A stretch of 7,547 nt of DNA from a candidate division TA06 bacterium DG_78 (GTDB lineage: Bacteria > Hydrothermota > Tepidihabitantia > SM23-42), in NCBI GenBank assembly GCA_001303225.1, contig LJNI01000127.1:1-7547 (forward strand), in the 5' to 3' direction. This document shows positions 1 through 6,553 of this stretch, in pieces. The position numbers were made by a program, and so were the translations under genes. The first letter of the stretch is position 1. Each line of letters starts with the position of its first letter. The notes under the pieces were generated by a model. It had not been told where the DNA came from. It saw nothing but the letters and a program-made list of their open reading frames with translations, and searched no databases.

Positions 1-111
1 GACTGGGAGGGCACAGATGATAAAAATAATCTTTTACCCAATGGTGCATATATCATAGAATTGAAAACAGAGCAAGGAATCGAGACAATTTTTGTGGAGA
101 TAAATCGCTGA
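1..111 (+). CDS. C-terminal end of a secreted protein with a FlgD/Por-type sorting module (5' truncated)
   Basis: The window opens inside a reading frame that runs in frame 1 to a TGA at 109-111, giving 36 residues. The visible part starts DWEGTDDKNN, continues LLPNGAYIIEL and ends IFVEINR. The pattern W-x-G-x-D-x(4)-LLPNG-x-Y is the last third of the Ig-like module at the C-terminus of many secreted proteins (FlgD Ig-like / type IX secretion sorting domain type A). By family knowledge this module directs or anchors exported proteins at the cell surface. The rest of the protein lies left of the window, so its function is unknown. The next gene starts 5 nt after this stop and has the same kind of ending, so the two probably form one operon of secreted proteins. 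Confidence 0.8.
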   Translation, partial: DWEGTDDKNNLLPNGAYIIELKTEQGIETIFVEINR

Positions 112-116
112 CAAAG

Positions 117-1547
117 ATGAATAAATTGTTGCTATATTTACTGATTCTACCGTTTCTTTTCTTTCTGTTAACTCCTCTCTTTTATGCTTATCCTCCTGGT
201 TGGTCTGATGATATACTTATAAATGAGGATACATCGGGGTCGCAGGGTTCTCCAGATGTCAGTACTGATAGTCAAAATAATGTATGGATTTCTTGGCATT
301 CAGGAATTTTAGCTGAGATGGAGGTTTACTGTTCAAAAAGAGATAGTCTGGGTAGTTGTTTGATACCTGAGACTAACGTGTCGAATAATGCATCACAATC
401 TGGGTTGGCACGCATTATCGTAGACAAATCTGATAATATTCATTTTGTTTGGCGCGATGAATCGCCTCAGGGATTTGGAATATGGTACGCAAAACTCGCC
501 AATGATGGGGCGGTGATTGTGCCATCGCATTTAGCCGTAAGCGGGGCTGGTGCCGTAGGTATATCTACTTTTGATTCAGAGATCGCTTTGAATAAATATC
601 AGGAGGTGAATATTGCCTGGGATGAAGGTCCCTCAGGCTATAATCAAATGGACTACACGAAATTGGATAGTCTTGGTGATACATTGATTGCAAAAATTCA
701 GGTTACCCCAATTGATGCTGGTTGGGTAGGTATTGGAGTTGATAGTTTTGCCAATAATCATCTGGCATGTCGGACTGATACTACTGGAACCAGTAATCGA
801 TTGACCTATTCGAAACTGGACAAAGATGGAAATTTTTTAGTGTATAATAAAGTGCTCGCAACCGGTGGTAATAATGCCATAGTTAGTGATCAACATCAAA
901 ACATTCATATAGTTTACACTAATCCAGCTGGTCCTGGCAATAGGATTGATTATTTAAAGCTCGATAATGATGGTAACATTCTAATTGGTCCACTAACGAT
1001 CAGTTTGCCTCAGATTAACAGCAATACGTATGCCCATATGGCAATAGATTCATCAATAGTTGACATCATGTATGCGAAAATGGATACTGCGGGTAACTTT
1101 GTAATTTCACCGATGAAGGTTGTTTATCCTCAAGGTGGTGGTGAACCCCGTATCGCAGTTGATCGAAGTAATCGATTACATCTTGTCTGGGTGAGTGGTA
1201 GATTGGGTACGCCAGATATTTTTTACAAGCGGGGTGAGAATGAGCCTGGGGTGGATGAAAACACACAATCAGAAGCATCTATTCCCAATCTTTTTGTCTT
1301 CCCTAATCCATTTACCCATGAGACTAAACTATCTTTCTCACTTTCTCGAGAAACGAAGAGAGCAATAATTGAGATTTTTGATATTCTTGGGAGAAAGGTA
1401 CATGAATATACGCTTGAAGAAACAGATGGTGTTATCAGGTGGCAGGGTATTGATGCTTTGGGGAATTTATTACCCTCAGGAGTTTATTTCATACAAATTT
1501 CTGATATTGCTAATAAACGGTCGATTCCAGTTGTCTTATTGAGATAA
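117..1547 (+). CDS. Secreted seven-repeat (beta-propeller-like) protein with C-terminal sorting module
   Basis: A 476-residue protein. Residues 1-24 form a signal peptide: MNK, a long Leu/Phe-rich core, then a YAY-P region. Residues 45-372 carry seven copies of a roughly 50-residue repeat. Each copy has a D-x(2,3)-N-x-H-x-V-W-like strand about 21 residues before a Y-x-K-L-D-x-x-G-N-x-L-I strand. The Y positions are about 71, 124, 180, 231, 279, 319 and 370, which suggests a seven-bladed propeller. Copy six lacks about 13 residues. Residues 389-476 are an Ig-like sorting module: PNPF at 396-399, IFDILGRKV, then W-x-G-x-D-x-x-GNLLPSGVYF. The protein is inferred to be exported and surface-attached; no enzyme motif is visible, and binding or adhesion is only a guess. 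No good ribosome site precedes the ATG (GGAG at 96-99 is 17 nt away), so translation may be coupled to the gene ending 5 nt upstream. Confidence 0.85.
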   Translation: MNKLLLYLLILPFLFFLLTPLFYAYPPGWSDDILINEDTSGSQGSPDVSTDSQNNVWISWHSGILAEMEVYCSKRDSLGSCLIPETNVSNNASQSGLARIIVDKSDNIHFVWRDESPQGFGIWYAKLANDGAVIVPSHLAVSGAGAVGISTFDSEIALNKYQEVNIAWDEGPSGYNQMDYTKLDSLGDTLIAKIQVTPIDAGWVGIGVDSFANNHLACRTDTTGTSNRLTYSKLDKDGNFLVYNKVLATGGNNAIVSDQHQNIHIVYTNPAGPGNRIDYLKLDNDGNILIGPLTISLPQINSNTYAHMAIDSSIVDIMYAKMDTAGNFVISPMKVVYPQGGGEPRIAVDRSNRLHLVWVSGRLGTPDIFYKRGENEPGVDENTQSEASIPNLFVFPNPFTHETKLSFSLSRETKRAIIEIFDILGRKVHEYTLEETDGVIRWQGIDALGNLLPSGVYFIQISDIANKRSIPVVLLR

Positions 1548-1583
1548 TTAAACAGAAGTCAACCTAACGCTCGCAGCAGAACC

Positions 1584-1611
1584 TTGACAAATGTTAAACC
1601 ATTGATATAAT
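1584..1611 (+). promoter_or_regulatory. Full-consensus, extended -10 sigma70-type promoter of the NusG paralogue
   Basis: The -35 box TTGACA (1584-1589) and the -10 box TATAAT (1606-1611) both match consensus exactly, with a 16-nt spacer. A TG at 1603-1604 one base before the -10 makes it an extended -10. Transcription should start near 1618, leaving a leader of about 15 nt (GGCGAGAACAGTAAT) before the ATG at 1633. The GGCGAG at its 5' end is the only possible ribosome site. No operator is visible. Confidence 0.8.
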
Positions 1612-1632
1612 GAAAAAGGCGAGAACAGTAAT

Positions 1633-2127
1633 ATGAGTTGGTATGCAGCATACACGAAATTCAATCATGAGGGAGTTGTTAGCAAGTTACTAAAAGAAAA
1701 GGGTGTTAACACATTTCTTCCCAAAATTATTGTGCCGAGTAGACGCAAAGACCGAAAGGTTTTAATTAAGAGACCACTGTTCCCCAATTATCTCTTTGTC
1801 GAATTGAATGAGGTGCAGGGAAACTGGTTAAAGGTATTTCGAACTCCTGGGTTGGCGCGCATATGCGGTAATAATGGACGGCCGACAGCAGTCCCTGATG
1901 AAGATATAACCTCAATACGATTGTTTGTTCATAGCGATAGAAATCTCTATCCTCTGCCATATCTTCACGTTGGTTCTAAGGTGCAGGTAATCTCAGGACC
2001 ACTCACCGGAGCAATTGGCATACTCGTAAAAGAAGATCATAAGAGGCGAAGGCTCGTTGTTTCGCTTGAACTTATGGGTCAATCTGTTGCTGCCTCGCTC
2101 TTTGATGATGAGATAAAACCGTACTGA
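1633..2127 (+). CDS. NusG paralogue, UpxY/RfaH-type transcription elongation or antitermination factor
   Basis: A 164-residue two-domain NusG-family protein. Residues 1-95 are the NGN domain that binds RNA polymerase: WYAAYTKFNHE at 3-13, a FLPK segment at 28-31, and RPLFPNYLFVEL at 47-58. Residues 111-163 are the KOW domain, with VGSKVQVISGPLTGAIGILV at 113-132. The N-terminus (WYAxYTKxNHE), the charged RRKDRK at 37-42 and the length near 165 fit specialised paralogues (UpxY, RfaH, LoaP) better than housekeeping NusG, which is also normally next to secE and ribosomal protein genes. Family members let polymerase read through terminators in long surface-polysaccharide or secondary-metabolite operons. 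No such operon follows here: the next gene is convergent trpS. Its target is therefore elsewhere or unknown. The family is clear; the subfamily is inferred. Confidence 0.88.
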   Translation: MSWYAAYTKFNHEGVVSKLLKEKGVNTFLPKIIVPSRRKDRKVLIKRPLFPNYLFVELNEVQGNWLKVFRTPGLARICGNNGRPTAVPDEDITSIRLFVHSDRNLYPLPYLHVGSKVQVISGPLTGAIGILVKEDHKRRRLVVSLELMGQSVAASLFDDEIKPY

Positions 2128-2130
2128 TTT

Positions 2131-2322
2131 AAATTCTAAATCCTAAGCACTAAATCCTAAATCCCAATATTACCCAAGAACGAAGCGATTAGCAGCAATA
2201 TCGAGGATCCACGAAAAATTAATCCCCCTTTGTGGGATATTTTTTGGGATAATTTTAAAATTCAAAATAAAGTTTTGAACATTTGAATTTATAACTTTGT
2301 TATTGTTTAGAGTTTAGAATTT
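2131..2322. repeat. AT-rich intergenic element with terminal inverted repeats and nested palindromes
   Basis: Most of the gap between the convergent NusG-like and trpS genes (2128-2382) is this structured element. The left end AAATTCTAAATCCTAAGCA (2131-2149) pairs with the reverse complement of 2304-2322 at 16 of 19 positions. Inside, CTAAATCCTAA occurs twice at a 14-nt period (2136-2146, 2150-2160). GGGATA plus a T tract occurs twice at a 12-nt period (2234-2245, 2246-2257). TTCAAAA (2261-2267) pairs with TTTTGAA (2273-2279) across 5 nt. No reading frame is present. The layout resembles a non-coding, MITE-like palindromic repeat. From memory, similar TAAATCCTAA-armed intergenic repeats occur in genomes of uncultured bacteria, but I cannot verify copies elsewhere in this genome. 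Confidence 0.6.
2222..2245 (+). terminator. Possible intrinsic terminator after the NusG paralogue
   Basis: ATCCC (2222-2226) pairs with GGGAT (2234-2238) around a 7-nt loop, followed by ATTTTTT (2239-2245). The stem is only 5 bp, so it is weak. It lies 95 nt after the stop codon and inside the repeat element, so the T tract could simply be part of that repeat. Confidence 0.3.
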
Positions 2323-2344
2323 CCCGATCCGTTCCGAGTCGGGA
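2322..2344. repeat. Short GC-rich inverted repeat next to the intergenic element
   Basis: TCCCGA (2322-2327) and TCGGGA (2339-2344) are perfect inverted repeats separated by 11 nt. They directly abut the right arm of the AT-rich element and lie 38 nt beyond the trpS stop. The hairpin may be the outer part of the element or an RNA 3'-end structure for trpS. On the minus strand it is followed by AAATTCT, not a U tract, so it is not a convincing intrinsic terminator. Confidence 0.45.
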
Positions 2345-2382
2345 TGGGTAGATATTGGAATGTGGTCGAGTTTTAGAGAGGC

Positions 2383-3372
2383 TCAGTGGAATACTTTGAT
2401 TCCTAATTTCTCGTAGACTTCATCCATGGTTTCAACAGCAATTTTCTTTGCTCGTTTTTTCCCATCATGTAAAACGTCATATATGTACTCTCTCTTCTTC
2501 CGTAATTCTTTTTGCTTCTTTTGTATCGGTTCTAGTTCTGTAAACATGTTATCCAAGAGAATCTTTTTGCAATCGAGACAACCAATTCCTGCCTTACGAC
2601 ACTCGCGTGTGCAGTGATCTATGTCTTTCTTTGGCGAAAATGCTTTATGCATTGTAAAGATATTACACACATCAGGATTCCCCGGGTCACTCCGTCGTTT
2701 GCGATCTGTATCGGTCACAGCGGTTGAAAGTTTCTTCCATATTTCTTCTTTTGTTTCATCCAGGTAAATGCAATTATCGAGGCTCTTGCTCATCTTGTTC
2801 ACACCATCGAGACCTAAAATCCTCGAGACCCTGGCGAGCTGTTCTTTTGGTTCGGGAAATGTTTCACCAAAGAGTGAATTGAATCTTCGTGCAATCTCCC
2901 GTGTCAGTTCTAAGTGTGGGACCTGGTCATCACCGACAGGAACAACTGCTGCTTTATAGATAATAATATCAGCTGCCATGAGTACTGGATAGTCGAGGAG
3001 CCCCATATTCACGTTGTGCGGATTCTGTTCTTTCTTTTCCTTGAACGTTGGCACCCTTTCGAGCCACGATATCGGAGTTATCGTGTTCAATATCCAGGCA
3101 AGCTCAGTGTGCTCTGATACTGTTGATTGTAGCATGAGAATGCTCTTTTGCGGATTAATACCAGCTGCAATGTAATCAACTGCACAGTTAAATACTCGGT
3201 CATCCATCTCCTTGGGCTCGAATTTGATAGTGAAGGCATGGTAATCAACGATACCATACACGCAAGAATATTCGTCCTGCAGCGCAATCATATTGCGCAT
3301 TGCACTTGCATAATTACCGATATGCAATCTTCCTGAAGGTTGAATACCACTGAAGACTCTCTTTTTCTCCAT
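2383..3372 (-). CDS. trpS: Tryptophanyl-tRNA synthetase with a four-cysteine Fe-S-type motif
   Basis: A 329-residue class I aminoacyl-tRNA synthetase that charges tRNA-Trp in the cytoplasm. The N-terminus RVFSGIQPSGRLHIGNY (5-21) contains the HIGH-type motif HIGN at 17-20. KMSKS is at 193-197, preceded by the family's GLDGVN, and VGDDQVPHLELTRE (146-159) is the typical adenylate-site region. Length and ends match the bacterial enzyme. Cysteines 236, 258, 265 and 268 form C-x21-C-x6-C-x2-C, almost the C-x22-C-x6-C-x2-C arrangement reported to hold a [4Fe-4S] cluster in Thermotoga maritima TrpRS; C254 is an extra cysteine. The ATG fits the family N-terminus exactly and has no Shine-Dalgarno sequence. 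Its promoter lies directly upstream, which predicts a leaderless mRNA. There is no room for a T-box or a trp leader. Confidence 0.97.
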   Translation of the reverse strand: MEKKRVFSGIQPSGRLHIGNYASAMRNMIALQDEYSCVYGIVDYHAFTIKFEPKEMDDRVFNCAVDYIAAGINPQKSILMLQSTVSEHTELAWILNTITPISWLERVPTFKEKKEQNPHNVNMGLLDYPVLMAADIIIYKAAVVPVGDDQVPHLELTREIARRFNSLFGETFPEPKEQLARVSRILGLDGVNKMSKSLDNCIYLDETKEEIWKKLSTAVTDTDRKRRSDPGNPDVCNIFTMHKAFSPKKDIDHCTRECRKAGIGCLDCKKILLDNMFTELEPIQKKQKELRKKREYIYDVLHDGKKRAKKIAVETMDEVYEKLGIKVFH

Positions 3373-3377
3373 AGGTA

Positions 3378-3405
3378 ATGATATTCAAAAACTGAGGTGA
3401 GTCAA
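3378..3405 (-). promoter_or_regulatory. trpS promoter predicting a leaderless mRNA
   Basis: On the minus strand TTGACT (3405-3400) and TATCAT (3383-3378) are spaced by 16 nt, each one mismatch from consensus. Only 5 nt (TACCT) separate the -10 box from the ATG at 3372. A start 6-7 nt past the -10 box would therefore fall on the A or T of the ATG. The missing Shine-Dalgarno sequence agrees with this. Confidence 0.65.
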
Positions 3406-3434
3406 CAATAAGATACCACGAGCACTGTGTGGTA
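3404..3434 (-). terminator. Candidate intrinsic terminator after the GH18-like gene
   Basis: TACCAC and GTGGTA (3434-3429 and 3419-3414 on the minus strand) form a perfect 6-bp stem with a 9-nt loop. A U-rich but interrupted tail follows, TCTTATTGTT (3413-3404). It starts 4 nt beyond the stop of the GH18-like gene and its tail runs into the trpS -35 box. Position favours a real terminator; stem length and the broken U tract are modest. Confidence 0.45.
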
Positions 3435-3438
3435 GTAC

Positions 3439-4845
3439 TTATTGGATTTTTATTATCTTATGCCAGAATAACTCTCTTTCTGACTTCACTGCCACGTAAT
3501 ATATGCCGGTAGGTAAGTGATTACCAAATTTTACAGTTCTGTCGGCTGGTGATTGTAGGTGTGTTAATTTTCTGCCCGTGATGTCGTAGAGGGAAATTTC
3601 ATACGATGCAGCAGTACTGGGTAGAGATAATACACATTCTTTTGTGAAAATTGTAGGAAGCAGTATACTGTTTGTTACGAAATTATTGTTGTATTCTATT
3701 ACACTGGTGGAATCCCAGAAGTTTCTTCTAATCGTATTCCAGAGATGGTCATAGGTTCGGTCATAACCGAGTGCCCAACAGCCTGCACCTTGCAATAGTG
3801 AGTCATTAACCATACCGAATTTAATATCGAGCGACACAGAATCATCGAACCAGCACTGATGCCACTCGGTAGTGAAATATTTATACCATGGCGTTAAAGA
3901 ATACTCGTCCCACAACAGACCATGGATATTTGCATTTTGGAATGCGTAGTAATAGATGACACCAGTACCTGTGCCAGTTGTAGCACTGCCACTATCTCCA
4001 GACACGGTTGGCCAGTCATAACCGTAATACGGTAGACCGAGAATGATCTTTGAACCATCGACGCCTAATGCCTTATAACTGCCGATACTCTTTGCTACAC
4101 AGTATTCGCCCCAGAATACGGAAGGAATACATGGTGACACTGGACCAGCAGTCGGAGAGCCACTCCAGTGGAAATCATACCCCATAATGAATAGACCATC
4201 ACTATGATTGGAGAGATACACAAGGTCATAGCCTGGATACCACTCTGGAACTGCAATCATAGCGAGATAGAGCTCTTTTCGTCCGTCTGGATGACTCCAC
4301 AAGGTAGTGCAGAGTTCATCAACAAAGAGATTGAAACTATCACGTACTGAACCAGTGACGAATTCGAAGTCAATGTTTGCTCCGTCAATTTCATAAGTGT
4401 TTATGAAATTACTCATCGCATGTATAGCACTATCTCTTGCTGCACTATTATTAAGGAAATTTGAGACGTGTGAGCTCCCAAAGATGATAAAGGTCATGTG
4501 AACAGTGACACCTGCAGCATGGGCATCACTGATAACCTTCAGAAAGCGGTCTTGATTGGGAATGAGACCGAGGCTACCAGTTAGGGGATCAATCTCGACT
4601 GAAAAATACGAAATGTGGCTTAAGAGATCCATCTGAAAATATTGATAATAGATCGTATCAATCCAGTACGGCAGATAGCCGTAATAGTTTTTGAACATTC
4701 CCTCTGCGTAGGGGTTAGTTTGTGAAGATTGTATCGGTGTCGTGAGGATTGGTGTCCAGTGTGCCTCGTTGACATACTGATTGTACTCGATTTCGTGAAT
4801 TGACGTAAACTGAGCGATAATAGTTACAATAGCAAAGAAATTCAC
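3439..4845 (-). CDS. Exported GH18-family glycosidase-like protein with C-terminal sorting module
   Basis: A 468-residue protein. Residues 1-15 are a hydrophobic leader, unusual because no Lys/Arg precedes the core. Residues 50-375 are a GH18 TIM barrel: YYGYLPYW at 54-61, the active-site strand DGANIDFE at 154-161 (proton donor E161, D159 kept), MGYDFHWSG at 221-229, LGLPYYGYDW at 269-278, and the closing W357 in GCWALGYD. The family motif is DxxDxDxE; here the middle position is N157, as I recall for some spore and cell-wall GH18 enzymes. GH18 enzymes cleave chitin or other GlcNAc-containing glycans, so chitin or peptidoglycan is a plausible but unproven substrate. Residues 395-468 are a shorter sorting module (ISLYDITGRKL, LPTGIYYVAV) without a clear PNPF. 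The start is GTG at 4845-4843 and overlaps the preceding TGA in a GTGA, indicating translational coupling. Confidence 0.87.
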   Translation of the reverse strand: MNFFAIVTIIAQFTSIHEIEYNQYVNEAHWTPILTTPIQSSQTNPYAEGMFKNYYGYLPYWIDTIYYQYFQMDLLSHISYFSVEIDPLTGSLGLIPNQDRFLKVISDAHAAGVTVHMTFIIFGSSHVSNFLNNSAARDSAIHAMSNFINTYEIDGANIDFEFVTGSVRDSFNLFVDELCTTLWSHPDGRKELYLAMIAVPEWYPGYDLVYLSNHSDGLFIMGYDFHWSGSPTAGPVSPCIPSVFWGEYCVAKSIGSYKALGVDGSKIILGLPYYGYDWPTVSGDSGSATTGTGTGVIYYYAFQNANIHGLLWDEYSLTPWYKYFTTEWHQCWFDDSVSLDIKFGMVNDSLLQGAGCWALGYDRTYDHLWNTIRRNFWDSTSVIEYNNNFVTNSILLPTIFTKECVLSLPSTAASYEISLYDITGRKLTHLQSPADRTVKFGNHLPTGIYYVAVKSERELFWHKIIKIQ

Positions 4846-5153
4846 TCTCGTTGCGATCGAGACATGCTGCGCACTATAAAGTAAATCGCAATGGCGACGA
4901 TGAGAACAATGGTTATAACAATCAAGAGCGAGAGATTAATTACTGCTTTTACCTGGGTTTCTGGAGTAACAGTACTTTCTGGTACTGTTATTATCTTTAC
5001 GATCGTGTCATGTTGACTTGTATCTTTTTGATGTTGTTCTAACTCGAGTTGGTGAATGCTTTTAAAAGAAGAGTCAGATTGAGCACCCTCCAGTACGGAT
5101 AAAAAAGCTAAACTAATAATACACATACTTAGCAATTTAAAATAGTTGTTCAT
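4842..5153 (-). CDS. Small exported bitopic membrane protein of unknown function
   Basis: A 103-residue protein that I do not recognise. Residues 1-25 are a signal peptide (MNNYFK, hydrophobic core, cleavage likely near EGA/QS). Residues 26-70 are polar, rich in Gln, Ser, Thr and His. Residues 71-94 are a strong transmembrane helix of Leu, Ile and Val, followed by the short basic tail RSMSRSQRE. The predicted topology is N-terminus outside the cytoplasm with a 9-residue cytoplasmic tail. An AAGGAG site 6 nt before the ATG supports the start. The gene begins 29 nt after cca and overlaps the GH18-like gene by 4 nt, so the two are very likely co-expressed. A membrane partner or anchor for the GH18-like protein is possible, but only context supports it. 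Confidence 0.8.
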   Translation of the reverse strand: MNNYFKLLSMCIISLAFLSVLEGAQSDSSFKSIHQLELEQHQKDTSQHDTIVKIITVPESTVTPETQVKAVINLSLLIVITIVLIVAIAIYFIVRSMSRSQRE

Positions 5154-5159
5154 AACGCT

Positions 5160-5165
5160 CTCCTT
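5160..5165 (-). promoter_or_regulatory. Strong ribosome binding site of the small membrane protein
   Basis: AAGGAG on the minus strand sits 6 nt before the ATG at 5153. It fixes the start and shows that this genome does use Shine-Dalgarno initiation for internal operon genes, in contrast to trpS and cca. Confidence 0.85.
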
Positions 5166-5182
5166 TCTATAAACTATATACT

Positions 5183-6547
5183 TTATTGCTTACCAGTAGA
5201 AATTTTTTTATATATCTTGAGTGCCATTTTTTTTCCTTGTGCCTTGGTCTTTATCGTACCCTCGAGCTGCATATCAAACAGTTCCTGCAAGATAATCTTA
5301 AATGGAGGTCCTGGTTCCAATCCTAGGGCGATTAAATCATGACCATTAACAATTCGGTCAACCTTTGGTTTTGCATCGTCTGCTCTCTTCAATTCGATCA
5401 TCCGCATAAAAGTTTCTTCGAGATGTCTGGTCTTGCCCGCAGTCGCATGACCATCAGCCCAGGCAATCATCATTGCTGCGAAATAATCATCACCGAGGTC
5501 GCGAAAGAACCTGCGTATTGCGCGATCAGTTAATTCTGAATTAGTCGCCAAGAGGTGTGGTCTCATATGTTCTTTTACTAATTTCTTAAGCAACCCAATA
5601 TCTTTCCTAGATAGTTTAAGGCGCTTATGTCCTAAGGTTTCGATAATTCTTGCTCCTTTTGAATCGTGTCCATAAAAGTGGACTTCGCCTTCCTTCAATA
5701 AAAAGGTATCTGGTTTTGCTACATCGTGAAAGAGTCCAGCAAGCTTTAAGAGCGGAATTCGAGTCTGCACAGCGAAGTAGGTGGAGAATTCAGGCTCAAT
5801 GTTTTTAAAAAAACCTGTCTCGAGCAATCCTTCTAAAGCACTATACGTACTCAACGAGTGTCCCCAGAGATACTTATCCTCAATTATTTTTTTTGCTTCA
5901 GGAAAGATCTGTTTAAATACATTGAGGTCATTCATCTTCACGATGCTCTTATACGATTTTGGAGCGGACATTATTCTCAAAACTTCATATCCAATACGTT
6001 CAGCCGCAACCTTTTTAAAACTAATCTCTTCAGCGTCCTTAAAGAAATTCTTGTTTAGGATAAAGTCTAATTCTAAAGAAAATCTGAATCCTCTTAACAC
6101 TCTCAAAGGATCTTTTTGTAACGAATTATCAGTAGTAGGCTTAAGGATTTTTTTCTTTATGTCTCTCAATCCATTGAATGGGTCGAGGAATTCTGATGAT
6201 ACAAGATTAAAGGCCATAGCATTGATGGTAAAATCGCGTCTCTGTAAATCATCCACTATGTTTCCTTTGCCAGTGCCAATAAAATCATAAATAATATCGT
6301 CTTTTACTACTCTTGCTTCATCATCGTGTTTACTTAAGAGAACAAAAGCACCTTTCATCTTACGGCTGACGCGGCGAGCAAATGTGATACCTGATCCAGA
6401 AAGTGCAAAGTCATAGTCTTTTGGCTCAATACCAAGCACTATGTCCCGTATGGTACCACCGACGAGATACAGCTCTCGCTTACCTCTGAACCCTAAAATA
6501 TTCCGAATGTACTGGTTTTGTGTGATAAATTTTTCTAATTGTTCCAT
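5183..6547 (-). CDS. cca: CCA tRNA nucleotidyltransferase (poly(A) polymerase family) with HD domain
   Basis: A 454-residue class II nucleotidyltransferase that adds or repairs the 3' CCA end of tRNAs. Residues 26-50 hold LVGGTIRD and DYDF; D44 and D46 are the metal-binding pair. RRDFTINAMAF at 103-113 and DPLRVLRGFRFS at 146-157 are the ribose- and base-recognition motifs, and ERIGYE at 183-188 is the next conserved helix. Residues 225-345 form an HD-type metal phosphohydrolase domain: H230, H274-D275, H294 and H327. The C-terminus has the usual GHDLIALGLEPGP (402-414). The sequence does not tell a full CCA enzyme from an A-adding or poly(A) enzyme, but full CCA activity is the default. The HD domain may give phosphatase activity, as known for E. 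coli Cca. The gene has its own promoter and no Shine-Dalgarno sequence, and probably leads a transcript that continues into the two downstream genes. Confidence 0.93.
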   Translation of the reverse strand: MEQLEKFITQNQYIRNILGFRGKRELYLVGGTIRDIVLGIEPKDYDFALSGSGITFARRVSRKMKGAFVLLSKHDDEARVVKDDIIYDFIGTGKGNIVDDLQRRDFTINAMAFNLVSSEFLDPFNGLRDIKKKILKPTTDNSLQKDPLRVLRGFRFSLELDFILNKNFFKDAEEISFKKVAAERIGYEVLRIMSAPKSYKSIVKMNDLNVFKQIFPEAKKIIEDKYLWGHSLSTYSALEGLLETGFFKNIEPEFSTYFAVQTRIPLLKLAGLFHDVAKPDTFLLKEGEVHFYGHDSKGARIIETLGHKRLKLSRKDIGLLKKLVKEHMRPHLLATNSELTDRAIRRFFRDLGDDYFAAMMIAWADGHATAGKTRHLEETFMRMIELKRADDAKPKVDRIVNGHDLIALGLEPGPPFKIILQELFDMQLEGTIKTKAQGKKMALKIYKKISTGKQ

Positions 6548-6553
6548 CTCAGC

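Noticed and set aside
1548..1583. Possible terminator after the propeller-like gene.
   Set aside because: No stem with a following T run is visible before the NusG-like promoter.
401..1863. Similar stretches GGGTTGGCACGCAT (near 401) and GGGTTGGCGCGCAT (near 1849).
   Set aside because: Both encode GLARI within unrelated proteins; a single short match with different surroundings is best explained by chance.
2128..2382. Possible CRISPR or tRNA in the largest intergenic gap.
   Set aside because: The repeats are short, adjacent and inverted, without spacers, and no cloverleaf can be drawn.
3373..3438. Possible T-box or trp leader upstream of trpS.
   Set aside because: The spacer is only 66 nt and the promoter sits directly at the start codon, leaving no leader to form such a structure.
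5781..6290. A 169-codon open frame on the + strand, opposite cca.
   Set aside because: It is antisense to the conserved nucleotidyltransferase core; its translation has no recognisable domain and no ribosome site was seen.
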